This document shows positions 1 through 8,041 of a DNA stretch of 64,000 bases, one piece after another; the first letter of the stretch is position 1, and the number at the start of each line of letters is the position of its first letter. The position numbers were made by a program, and so were the translations under genes. This stretch comes from Brumimicrobium ulvae (lineage in GTDB: Bacteria; Bacteroidota; Bacteroidia; Flavobacteriales_D; Crocinitomicaceae): the NCBI RefSeq assembly GCF_947504225.1, contig NZ_CANNGT010000002.1, positions 410,071-474,070 of the forward strand, read 5' to 3'. The notes beneath the pieces were generated by a model that was given only the letters and a program-made list of their open reading frames with translations, made no database searches and was not told the DNA's origin.

Positions 1-468
1 GAATCAGATTTATTTAACGCAGGAATTCGTCCGGCAATTAACGTAGGTATTTCTGTATCACGTGTTGGAGGTTCTGCTCAGATTAAATCAATGAAAAAAG
101 TTTCTGGGACATTAAAATTAGACCAAGCACAGTATAGAGAACTTGAGGCGTTTGCTAAATTTGGTTCTGATCTTGATGCAGCAACAAAAAGTGTTTTAGA
201 TAAAGGTATACGTAACGTTGAAATCTTGAAACAAAATGAAGGAGATCCGTTTACTGTTGAAAGACAAGTAGCAATCATCTTTGTTGGAACGAAAGGGTTA
301 ATCCAAAACGTACCTGTAGAAAAAGTAAAAGCGTTTGAAATCGAGTTCTTAGACTTCCTTGATGCTAAGCACAAAGATTTAATGAACGATCTAAAAGCAG
401 GTAAATTAACTGCAGAGATTACTGATACATTGACTAAAGTAGCAAAAGAAATTGCTTCTAAATATTAA
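1..468 (+). CDS. atpA: ATP synthase F1 subunit alpha, C-terminal part (partial)
   Basis: The reading frame is open from base 1 and ends at a TAA at 466-468, so only the last 155 residues are present; the start lies outside the window. The first residues carry the end of the conserved nucleotide-binding core ([20 protein letters not shown]), including the SVSRVGG segment characteristic of F1 alpha subunits. The rest is the helical C-terminal domain. Alpha forms the alpha3beta3 hexamer of the F1 motor with beta and has non-catalytic nucleotide sites. The next gene, 34 bp downstream on the same strand, is atpG, which matches the usual atpH-atpA-atpG order. Confidence 0.97.
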   Translation, partial: ESDLFNAGIRPAINVGISVSRVGGSAQIKSMKKVSGTLKLDQAQYRELEAFAKFGSDLDAATKSVLDKGIRNVEILKQNEGDPFTVERQVAIIFVGTKGLIQNVPVEKVKAFEIEFLDFLDAKHKDLMNDLKAGKLTAEITDTLTKVAKEIASKY

Positions 469-502
469 TCTTTCTTTTTGAAAGTGAATTGAATTGTAGG
501 GT

Positions 503-1378
503 ATGGCGAACTTAAAGGAAATTAAAAACCGTATTACTTCTATCTCATCAACGATGCAGATTACACAAGCCATGAAATTGGTTTCTGCTGCAAAATTGAA
601 GAGGGCTTTGGATGCAATTACACAATTGCGCCCTTACGCTAACAAAATCCAAGAAATCCTTGGGAATGTAAGTGCTACGCTTGATCTTTCTGAAAATAGA
701 TACGCAGAACAACGTGAGGTTGAAAGTGTATTGATTATTGGGGTGTCATCAAATAGGGGATTGTGTGGTGGATTCAACAATAACATTACAAAGAAAATTA
801 ACGAGCTTTTGGCTAATGATTTGAAAGGTAAAAAAGTTGAATTGTTGACCATCGGTAAGAAGGTAAATGATGCATTTAAGAATGGAGGATTGGTTAATCG
901 TCCAGAACACTTAGGTGAAGCGACATCGCTTTTTGATGACTTGACTTTCGAGCACACAGCAGAATATGCGCAATACGCAATGGACAGCTTTATTGAAGGG
1001 AAATACGACAAAGTGGTTGTGGTTTACAATGAATTCAAAAATGCTGCTGTCCAAATTGTACGTGAACAACAATTATTACCTATTGTTCCTACAGTTTCAG
1101 AAGATGAAAGTGAAATAGGTGATTACATTTTTGAACCTTCTAAAGAAGAAATCATTAGTGAAATCATTCCAAAATCTCTAAAGTTACAATTGTTTAAAGC
1201 TGTACTGGATTCTAATGCTTCTGAGCATGGAGCACGTATGACAGCAATGCATAAGGCAACTGATAATGCTTCTGAATTACAACGTGAACTTACCTTAGCA
1301 TACAATAAAGCACGTCAGGCAGCTATTACAAACGAAATTCTTGAAATCGTTGGAGGTGCAGAAGCTTTAAATGCATAA
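503..1378 (+). CDS. atpG: ATP synthase F1 subunit gamma
   Basis: This 291-residue protein is the central rotor shaft of F1F0 ATP synthase, coupling proton flow through F0 to the alpha/beta catalytic hexamer on the cytoplasmic face of the membrane. The N-terminal helix (MANLKEIKNRITSISSTMQI, then TQAMKLVSAAKLKRA) and the C-terminal helix (ARMTAMHKATDNA, then LTLAYNKARQAAITNEILEI) form the family's coiled coil and are clearly recognisable. SSNRGLCGGFN around residue 81 is also a gamma signature. The length is normal for the family. It lies 34 bp after atpA and is followed by a strong hairpin terminator, so it is the last gene of this operon. Confidence 0.98.
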   Translation: MANLKEIKNRITSISSTMQITQAMKLVSAAKLKRALDAITQLRPYANKIQEILGNVSATLDLSENRYAEQREVESVLIIGVSSNRGLCGGFNNNITKKINELLANDLKGKKVELLTIGKKVNDAFKNGGLVNRPEHLGEATSLFDDLTFEHTAEYAQYAMDSFIEGKYDKVVVVYNEFKNAAVQIVREQQLLPIVPTVSEDESEIGDYIFEPSKEEIISEIIPKSLKLQLFKAVLDSNASEHGARMTAMHKATDNASELQRELTLAYNKARQAAITNEILEIVGGAEALNA

Positions 1379-1440
1379 TCTAATTTCATAATAAAGGTAT
1401 TTCAATCGCACATTTTGTAATTGAATTAAATAGAATTTAA

Positions 1441-1475
1441 AAAAGAGGCTTTTCAGTAGAGAAGCCTCTTTTTTG
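1441..1475 (+). terminator. Rho-independent terminator of the atp operon
   Basis: An 11-bp perfect stem (1441-1451 with 1462-1472, arm AAAAGAGGCTT) has a 10-base loop and runs into a T tract. It lies 63 bp after atpG with no further gene before the SulP promoter region, as expected for the operon end. Confidence 0.9.
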
Positions 1476-1603
1476 TGACTGAAATATTGTTGTCTCTTTG
1501 TTCAACTTTGTAGCTCCTTAGTGTAACTTTTATTACTTCTGTTTTTTAGAATACTTTGTATCTTCGCAAATTATTATCTTTATATTAAAAATCGAAAAGA
1601 TTT

Positions 1604-3331
1604 ATGCAATTTAGACTCCCCTTTATTCATCAACTAAGGAATTACAATAGAAAAATCTTTACTCAAGATTTGGTAGGGGGATTTACCGTAGGTGTAATGT
1701 TGATACCACAAGGTATGGCCTACGCATATATTGCCGATATTCCACCCGTATATGGATTGTATGCTTCAATTGTACCCTTGTTGGTGTATATGCTGCTAGG
1801 AACATCAAAATATGCTGCAATTGGACCAGCAGCACTAACCTCACTTCTGGTAATTACAGGTTTAACGCATGCTGGAATTACTGAAGAAGCTGAGTTTTTA
1901 AACGCCGTATTCGTAATCTCCATTCTGTCTGGACTTATACAAGTCCTGATGGGTGTGTTTCAACTTGGAAAGATTGTCAACTTTATTTCTAAACCTGTAC
2001 TGAAAGGGTTTATATTTGGTGCCGCTTTAACCATCTTCCTAAGTCAAGTGAAAAGTGCAACAGGTATTCAGCTTGAGGCCAATGGATCTTTCAATACCTT
2101 GTTGGAATTAGGGAATAACATTTCAACACTCAACATATATACCCTTTTATTCTCCTTGTTTTCCATTGCTTATCTATTCTATATGAAACGGTTCAGCAAA
2201 AGAATTCCAAATCAGTTGATCGTAATGTTTGTGACCCTTGGAGTTGTTTATTTATTTGGGATGGAGCAAAAAGAGGTTGCGATTTTAGGTGTAATTCCCG
2301 AAGGACTACCTTCCTTTTTTGTCCCTTATTTGGATTGGGAATTGGTTAAAACACTCTTACCCGTGAGTATCACCATTGCCTTTATAAGTTTTGTTGAAGT
2401 GTATGCAATTGGTGTCTCCCTTGAAGACAAAGAAGACGCAGGTTCTTTAAAGCCTAATCAAGAACTAATCGCACTTGGAGCATCCAAATTTATAGGGGCC
2501 TTCTTTCATGCTTATCCAACTTCGTCTAGCTTTTCTAGATCTGCTGTCAACAAAGAATCGGGTACAAAAACAAATGTGTCTACTGTTTTTACGATCACTT
2601 TAGTTGTGTTGACTTTGTTGTTTTTAACCCCTTACTTTTATTATCTTCCTAAAGCTGCCTTAGCTGCCATAATCATTGTAGCAATTATAGGCCTTATGGA
2701 TTTCAAGTATCTTAAAAGGTTATGGTCTATTGATAAACGTGACTTTTTAATGTTTGCAGTAACTGGTTTAGTTACTTTTTTGGTCGGTGTACAAGAAGGA
2801 ATTATTACCGGAGTAATCCTGTCTATCATGGCTTTAGTGTATGCTATTTCTTATCCACATGCTGTTGAAATAGGATTGGTTCAAGGAACTTTAGATACCT
2901 TTAGAAGCGCAGACCGACACAATAATGTTGAAATTGCCGATGATATACTCATATATCGCTTTGATGCACCTTTAACTTTTGCCAACGTTCCACATTTTTT
3001 GAAACGTTTGAGAAGTTACGAACAACATAAAAAAGGATTGAGGTTTGTTGTTATTGATGCCAGTGCTATTGATTCTATTGACACTACAGCAATTGATACC
3101 TTAAGCGAATTGTCAGATGAGTATAAACGTAGAAATATTCGCTTTGCTATTTCATGTTTGAAAGGCCCAGTGCGAGACAAGTTCGAAAAGACAAATATGT
3201 TTGAAGAAATTGGGAAAGACAATTTTTTCCCTACCGATTTAGATGCAATTAAATCCTTTAAAGGTGAAGACCGATTGGTGGATACCGATGTGCTCTTTCA
3301 AACCAACCCGAAGAAACATAAGTTACTCTAA
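1604..3331 (+). CDS. SulP family anion permease with C-terminal STAS domain
   Basis: This 575-residue inner-membrane protein belongs to the SulP/SLC26 family, which moves sulfate, bicarbonate or other anions. The N-terminal signature (QDLVGGFTVGVMLIPQGMAY) is clear, and about ten or more hydrophobic segments cover residues 20-420. A STAS domain occupies about residues 442-560 (VVIDASAIDSIDTTAIDTL) and usually regulates transport. The substrate cannot be told from sequence. The gene stands alone: the atp terminator lies upstream and the next gene is convergent, with its end 26 bp away. A TATCTTCG element at 1559-1566 may be the -7 box. In some families a carbonic anhydrase neighbour hints at bicarbonate transport; none is seen here. 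Confidence 0.93.
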   Translation: MQFRLPFIHQLRNYNRKIFTQDLVGGFTVGVMLIPQGMAYAYIADIPPVYGLYASIVPLLVYMLLGTSKYAAIGPAALTSLLVITGLTHAGITEEAEFLNAVFVISILSGLIQVLMGVFQLGKIVNFISKPVLKGFIFGAALTIFLSQVKSATGIQLEANGSFNTLLELGNNISTLNIYTLLFSLFSIAYLFYMKRFSKRIPNQLIVMFVTLGVVYLFGMEQKEVAILGVIPEGLPSFFVPYLDWELVKTLLPVSITIAFISFVEVYAIGVSLEDKEDAGSLKPNQELIALGASKFIGAFFHAYPTSSSFSRSAVNKESGTKTNVSTVFTITLVVLTLLFLTPYFYYLPKAALAAIIIVAIIGLMDFKYLKRLWSIDKRDFLMFAVTGLVTFLVGVQEGIITGVILSIMALVYAISYPHAVEIGLVQGTLDTFRSADRHNNVEIADDILIYRFDAPLTFANVPHFLKRLRSYEQHKKGLRFVVIDASAIDSIDTTAIDTLSELSDEYKRRNIRFAISCLKGPVRDKFEKTNMFEEIGKDNFFPTDLDAIKSFKGEDRLVDTDVLFQTNPKKHKLL

Positions 3332-3356
3332 GGAGTTGACAAACATTGTTTTTTAT

Positions 3357-5237
3357 CTAGAGGTCCTCATAATGTTCGTATAACAATTGCATAAAGGCAT
3401 CACATCTCTTGCGCTCTCTGATCAATGCTTCTTCCTCGAAAGAGTTTACGATGTACCTTTGATAATCTAAATGAAATGTAAACTTACCTTGGGGGGTAAC
3501 CCAGCCAAATCCACGCGTTGTTGCTAGCAAGGCAAACTCAGGTACGTGTGGACTGAGTAAGTCTTTACTCCAAGGATAATCATCTTGGGTATCTACATGC
3601 ATTTGTTTCAATAAGGTTTGAGCGATGTCAGCTTGTGAACCCACTTTATCTATGACCATTCCTCTAGCCGAATCTTTTAAAGCTGGTCCATAAAGTAACA
3701 AAGGAATACGGTAAAGTTCGGCATCACTTGGGTCAGTAACATAAGGAGAAGCATGACCATGATCGGCAACAATTACAAACAAAGTGTTCTCATACCAAGG
3801 TTGTTGCTTTGCAGAATCGATGAAGTCACTTAAACACTGGTCAGCATAAATGACGGAATTCATAAAATTCTTTTCAGCACCTGTCCATTTTGGTTTGTTA
3901 TGTCCTGGATAATCATAGGGTGAATGTGTACTTCCAGTAAAGGCACATTCTATAAAAGGTTCATCCTGTTGGTTGATTTTATCCAAGAACATGCTGTATA
4001 AGTCCTCGTCATAATAGTTCAATTTACCGCGCCCAAGTCCCGCAGGGAAATCAGATTCATCTTGAATACGCTCAAACCCGTGGTCATTAAAGTAACTGTT
4101 GATGTTTCCATACTTGAGGTCACCACTAAACAAATATCCAGCGGTGTAGCCTCTTGGAGCTAAACTTTGATTTAAAGATTTTAACTTTCTGTGTTTAAAG
4201 GGCTGCATTGAAATAGAAATCTCGGGTAAAGCTGGATATCCAGAAAAGATACTCGCATTACCTATTTCAGAGGTACTTCCTGTAGCATATAAATTGGTAA
4301 ATAAAACGCCTTCTTCTGTCAATGCATCAAATTCTGGTGTTGCCCCAGGTTGTCCAGACAATCGACTACTCACGGTTGATGTCCAACTTTCCAAAATAAC
4401 AAAAACCAAGTTGGGAGAAGTGTTTTCTAGAATATAATTGTCGTGTTCTTTTTCGTAATTAAAAAAATCATCGAGTGTTGAGTAGAGTTCTTTCTCCTCA
4501 TAATTAGACAGGTAATCTCCTATATTTGACCGGTTGAATAAGAGGAAGCTCTTACCAAAAAAGTAAGGTGAGTTGACGGATACATCGTTGATGACATAGT
4601 TTTTGGAAAAATAGGCCGCATCAATGTTGATTGGAATTTGCTGAAATCCACCACGGGCAAAAACAAAATAAACCCCTAACATCAATGGAAGAATAGGCAT
4701 GAATACAGCGAACCTCCAGGCAAGTTTTTCTTCATTTGCTTTAAACCTTTCTTTTTTAAACAACCACCTAGAAATCTTCCATCCGAAAGTGACTTCAAGA
4801 ATGAGGTAAAAGATAAACCAAAAAGTCATGCTGTGATCGGCCGTTCTAAACACTTCATCGGGATTACTTAAATGCATAAAAACACGTGAAGTTAATTTAT
4901 GATTCCATTCTCCGTAGGCGTTTATTTCCCCTGCATGAATCATAGAAACCAATAAGACTTCTATGAGTAAAATGACTTTAAACAGGACAAATAAAAAGCG
5001 TTTTTTTAGAACCATAAAGGAGGTAAGAAATAAAATAGGAATTACGCTTAAAATGCTTCCTGTAGCTAAATCGAGTCTAATGGAATGAAAAAACACCTGA
5101 ATCCATTCCCAAAAGGAGTGTTCGCTTATCTTTTCTAAATTATGAATGGAAAACAAAATCCTTTGAAAATCAAAAACAAGTATCCAAAACAATAGCAATA
5201 GGACAAAAGCAAGTCCAGATTTTCTTAAAACACTCAT
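3357..5237 (-). CDS. LTA synthase-like sulfatase-fold membrane enzyme
   Basis: This 626-residue protein has about five transmembrane segments in residues 8-195 and an extracytoplasmic alkaline-phosphatase-fold domain after about residue 275, the LtaS/OpgB-type architecture. Visible active-site candidates are E283 (ILESW), T322 (GSTSEIGN), H438 (GSTHSPY) and D492/H493 (ADHGH). The family transfers phosphoglycerol or phosphoethanolamine groups to polymers, lipids or glycans. Gram-negative Bacteroidota make no classical lipoteichoic acid, so a role in modifying lipid A, surface glycan or periplasmic glucan is more likely (inference). It is the last gene of a leftward operon after plsC, gatC and a small lipoprotein, with a 29-bp gap to the gene before it. 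Confidence 0.88.
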   Translation of the reverse strand: MSVLRKSGLAFVLLLLFWILVFDFQRILFSIHNLEKISEHSFWEWIQVFFHSIRLDLATGSILSVIPILFLTSFMVLKKRFLFVLFKVILLIEVLLVSMIHAGEINAYGEWNHKLTSRVFMHLSNPDEVFRTADHSMTFWFIFYLILEVTFGWKISRWLFKKERFKANEEKLAWRFAVFMPILPLMLGVYFVFARGGFQQIPINIDAAYFSKNYVINDVSVNSPYFFGKSFLLFNRSNIGDYLSNYEEKELYSTLDDFFNYEKEHDNYILENTSPNLVFVILESWTSTVSSRLSGQPGATPEFDALTEEGVLFTNLYATGSTSEIGNASIFSGYPALPEISISMQPFKHRKLKSLNQSLAPRGYTAGYLFSGDLKYGNINSYFNDHGFERIQDESDFPAGLGRGKLNYYDEDLYSMFLDKINQQDEPFIECAFTGSTHSPYDYPGHNKPKWTGAEKNFMNSVIYADQCLSDFIDSAKQQPWYENTLFVIVADHGHASPYVTDPSDAELYRIPLLLYGPALKDSARGMVIDKVGSQADIAQTLLKQMHVDTQDDYPWSKDLLSPHVPEFALLATTRGFGWVTPQGKFTFHLDYQRYIVNSFEEEALIRERKRCDAFMQLLYEHYEDL

Positions 5238-5266
5238 AATTAAAAGTATGTTGGAAAGCGAATGGT

Positions 5267-5539
5267 TTAATCTTCAGCAGAGAATTTCAGGGCTTCACAT
5301 TCTGCGGCTTTTTCATGAAGTTCGCCAGGCATCATGTTCTGAAAAGGTGCGCAAATTTCATCTCTTTTTTGTGTCGCCAAGTCTAAACTGTCTTTGCCTT
5401 CTTGCGTAGCTGGACGATCAAAAAAAGAAGCTGAAATACGGTTGACTTCTTGACCTGCTTCTACACAATCGCACAGTTGATTGTTATTGTTACAAGCAAC
5501 TAATATTCCTGCAATTAAAATAAAGCTTAATATTTTCAT
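5267..5539 (-). CDS. Small Cys-containing lipoprotein of unknown function
   Basis: This 90-residue protein has a lipoprotein signal peptide with a probable lipobox ending at C16 (LVAC), followed by NNNN and a CDC motif. Further cysteines at EICAPF and AECEAL suggest disulfides after export. Its ATG shares one base with the TAA stop of gatC, so it is translationally coupled to that gene in the plsC-gatC-lipoprotein-LtaS-like operon. I do not recognise a named family. Linkage to gatC is probably about transcription rather than function. Confidence 0.75.
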   Translation of the reverse strand: MKILSFILIAGILVACNNNNQLCDCVEAGQEVNRISASFFDRPATQEGKDSLDLATQKRDEICAPFQNMMPGELHEKAAECEALKFSAED

Positions 5540-5838
5540 TAGTCGATGGTTTTATCTAACACCTTTGGAATTCTGAAATAGTCAGAATCTTTTTTCGGAG
5601 CATTTCTAAGCGCTTCCTCATGTGATATCGTTTGTTCTGGAACATCTTCTCTAAGTACATTTATTTCATCAGACATAAAGACTAGAGGTTCAACATCATC
5701 GGTGTTAACTTCGTTGAGTTTTTCCATGAAGTCAGTAATGTTATTGAGGTCCTTTTTTATTGCACGTTTTTCATTTCCTTCAAAGGAAAGCCTTGCCAGA
5801 TGTGCAATGTGGTCTATTAATTCATCTTTTATTTCCAT
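5539..5838 (-). CDS. gatC: Aspartyl/glutamyl-tRNA(Asn/Gln) amidotransferase subunit C
   Basis: At 99 residues this has the normal size of GatC, the small subunit that clamps GatA to GatB in the GatCAB complex, which converts Glu-tRNA(Gln) and/or Asp-tRNA(Asn) to the amidated forms. Family features are the N-terminal IDHIAHLARLSF helix, the central FMEKLNEVNTDDVEPLVF segment and the C-terminal LREDVPEQT and FRIPKVL motifs. gatA and gatB are not in the window, so the subunits are unlinked, which is common in this phylum. The gene follows the acyltransferase by 26 bp and overlaps the next start by one base. Confidence 0.95.
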   Translation of the reverse strand: MEIKDELIDHIAHLARLSFEGNEKRAIKKDLNNITDFMEKLNEVNTDDVEPLVFMSDEINVLREDVPEQTISHEEALRNAPKKDSDYFRIPKVLDKTID

Positions 5839-5864
5839 AGCTATTCAACGTTGTTGCAGCAAAT

Positions 5865-6611
5865 TTAGTGATTCTTTTGCGGTAAATAAGAACCAATGAG
5901 CTGATAAGTTTTTTCTTTCGTCTCTTCAATGTCATTACTCATCACCTCTTCTTGCTTTATTATTGGATGAACATGAACTTTGACAAGGCCTGGCATAGCA
6001 GGGTTAAAGAATAAATCGGGATCAGAAAATAAGTAATAATTATTGATAAATGTAATCGGTAGAATAGGACACTTAGCTGATTTTGCCAATTGGAAAGCTC
6101 CATTTTTAAAAGGAGCTAATTCAGGGGCACTATCAGGGATTCCACCTTCTGGAAAAATAACAATACTCCAATCTTTTTGGATTTCTTTTCTTGCCTGAAT
6201 AAAGGCTTTTGCAGATTTAATAGAGCTAGACCGATCAACTGGAATATTGAGCTTTTTAAAAAAAGTCTTTACCAAAGGGTATTTTAAAATTTCACTCTTC
6301 CCCATAAATAAGAATTTATGGTGGGGTAAAATACTGTAAAGTAAAAAGATGTCTAAATAAGATGAGTGGTTGGCAACCAGCACAAAAGGTCCTTCAGCAA
6401 TGTTTTCTTCTCCACTTTTTTCGACCGCATAAAAACAGAGAATACGCATGCACCTCGACCATAAAATATTGACTTTAAAAGTATGGGGTTTTAGCGATTC
6501 GTTGTAAATGAAAAACAAAAGAACAGGATAGAATATAAGTAAAGTAATAGCAAAGGCTAATCCTATATATAGCTTCCATAAATAAAATAATGATCCTAGA
6601 ATGTACTTCAT
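5865..6611 (-). CDS. plsC: Lysophospholipid acyltransferase (PlsC-like)
   Basis: The 248-residue protein carries the acyltransferase motif HX4D at H82-D87 (NHSSYLD) and the FPEGG substrate-binding motif at 153-157, in correct order and spacing for 1-acyl-sn-glycerol-3-phosphate acyltransferase. An N-terminal hydrophobic stretch (residues 5-37) anchors it at the inner membrane, where it would acylate lysophosphatidic acid in phospholipid synthesis. Related enzymes acylate ornithine lipids or other lysolipids, so the exact acceptor is not certain. It is the first gene of the leftward operon, with a TATATTTG -7 box (6629-6636, minus strand) 18 bp upstream of the start. Confidence 0.88.
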   Translation of the reverse strand: MKYILGSLFYLWKLYIGLAFAITLLIFYPVLLFFIYNESLKPHTFKVNILWSRCMRILCFYAVEKSGEENIAEGPFVLVANHSSYLDIFLLYSILPHHKFLFMGKSEILKYPLVKTFFKKLNIPVDRSSSIKSAKAFIQARKEIQKDWSIVIFPEGGIPDSAPELAPFKNGAFQLAKSAKCPILPITFINNYYLFSDPDLFFNPAMPGLVKVHVHPIIKQEEVMSNDIEETKEKTYQLIGSYLPQKNH

Positions 6612-6628
6612 TTTTTTTATTGTGCTAC

Positions 6629-6636
6629 CAAATATA
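6629..6636 (-). promoter_or_regulatory. -7 promoter element of the plsC-gatC operon
   Basis: On the minus strand this reads TATATTTG, an exact match to the Bacteroidota sigma-ABfr -7 consensus TAnnTTTG. It lies 18 bp before the plsC start in a divergent intergenic region shared with trpS. Confidence 0.6.
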
Positions 6637-6666
6637 GATATTTTGCTTTGTTCTTCAACAAAAGTT

Positions 6667-6674
6667 TATTTTTG
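6667..6674 (+). promoter_or_regulatory. -7 promoter element of trpS
   Basis: TATTTTTG matches TAnnTTTG. TTTG boxes at 6642-6645 and 6647-6650 lie 21 and 16 bp upstream, within or near the usual -33 spacing. The trpS ATG is 39 bp downstream. Confidence 0.6.
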
Positions 6675-6713
6675 TAAAGAAATATTTACAATCAATTAAG
6701 GAACAGTTAAATT

Positions 6714-7685
6714 ATGACACGTGTTTTAACAGGAGTACAAAGTACAGGAGTGCCACATTTAGGAAACTTGTTAGGTGCAATTATACCAGCAATTAATATG
6801 GCCAACAATGGAGAAAATGAATCTTTTCTTTTCATTGCAGATTTGCATTCACTCACTTCAATTAAAGATGGTGAAACCTTAAGTAATAATACTTATGGTG
6901 TTGCTGCTGCTTGGCTCGCTTGTGGTCTAGACCCCTCTAAAACTGTGTTTTATCGTCAAAGTGATGTTCCTGAAACAACAGAACTAACTTGGTATTTGAT
7001 GTGTCATTTTCAATATCAAAGATTAACGCTTGCCCATTCTTTTAAAGATAAAGCAGGAAGAACAAGTGATATCAATGCGGGTTTGTTCAATTACCCAATG
7101 TTGATGGCTGCAGATATTTTATTGTATGATGCCAATGAAGTTCCTGTAGGAAAGGATCAGTTACAACATATCGAGATGACTCGCGATGTTGCACAAAAAC
7201 TCAATACCAGTACGGGTAAAGAGTTGTTGGTCATTCCTGAAGCTATAATTCAGGAAGATACCACCCTTATTCCTGGAACTGATGGAGGGAAAATGAGTAA
7301 GTCTAGAAATAACTATATCAATATTTTTCTCTCGGATAAGGCATTAAGAAAACAAGTGATGAAAATCGAGACAGACAGCACGCCAATGGAAGACCCAAAA
7401 GATCCTGAAACGTGTAATGTCTTCACATTGTATAAGTTATTAGGGACAGATGCTGAAATTCAAGCGTTGGCAGAAAAATACCGCGCTGGAAACTTTGGGT
7501 ATGGTCACGCCAAACAGGCATTATATGAATTAATCCTAGAGAAGTTCAAAACAGAACGTGAAAAATTCAATTACTTCATCAACAATAAAGATGAGATAGA
7601 CACAATTCTTAGTGAAGGAGCTGAAAAAGCGAGAAAAATTGCGCACAAAACATTGTATCGTGTGAGGAGGGAGTTGGGTTATTAA
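6714..7685 (+). CDS. trpS: Tryptophan--tRNA ligase
   Basis: This 323-residue class I aminoacyl-tRNA synthetase charges tRNA(Trp). The N-terminal GVQSTGVPHLGNLLGA segment is the HIGH-type ATP-binding motif of TrpRS, and KMSKS begins at residue 193 (GGKMSKSRNN). Between them are the AADILLYDANEVPVGKDQLQH residues of the tryptophan-binding catalytic domain. The length is normal for the bacterial form. It is transcribed alone, divergently from plsC, with a good -7 box at 6667-6674. Confidence 0.97.
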   Translation: MTRVLTGVQSTGVPHLGNLLGAIIPAINMANNGENESFLFIADLHSLTSIKDGETLSNNTYGVAAAWLACGLDPSKTVFYRQSDVPETTELTWYLMCHFQYQRLTLAHSFKDKAGRTSDINAGLFNYPMLMAADILLYDANEVPVGKDQLQHIEMTRDVAQKLNTSTGKELLVIPEAIIQEDTTLIPGTDGGKMSKSRNNYINIFLSDKALRKQVMKIETDSTPMEDPKDPETCNVFTLYKLLGTDAEIQALAEKYRAGNFGYGHAKQALYELILEKFKTEREKFNYFINNKDEIDTILSEGAEKARKIAHKTLYRVRRELGY

Positions 7686-8041
7686 TCAAATCTCCAAAGA
7701 AATGTTTAAATGAGTCAAGCTCAGAATTGCGAAGGAATTGATTTCAGTTCCTAGTGTATTTTGAGCTTGAATTTTTTATAAGCACAAGCAAGAAAATGAT
7801 TTTTCATTGTTAAGGCTTTCTGCCTATTCCTTCGGTATGAGCAATCTAGCACCCGAGGTAAGGCCAAGTTTTAGTTGAAACCAAAACGGATTCGTTACGA
7901 ATCGTTATTCATGGACTCTATAATGTTTTTCGACCGCATATATATAAAGTCAATTTGTGACTAAAATATTATTCAATTTCAAAGTGATTGTCTACCTTAT
8001 TTTTTATATTTGGGCAACTATTACTTTAAAAACGAAACACA
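7686..8041 (+). other. Intergenic region with one inverted repeat and a promoter
   Basis: No convincing gene is present in these 356 bp. A perfect 6-bp inverted repeat (GATTCG 7889-7894, CGAATC 7898-7903, loop TTA) extends to 9 bp with a single bulged base (7885-7907). It has no T tract, so it is not a standard terminator. The right end holds the promoter of the following lipoprotein gene. Confidence 0.5.
8005..8012 (+). promoter_or_regulatory. -7 promoter element of the peptide-binding lipoprotein gene
   Basis: TATATTTG matches TAnnTTTG and lies 29 bp before the ATG at 8042. Only a weak TTG (7988-7990) is visible for the -33 position. Confidence 0.55.
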
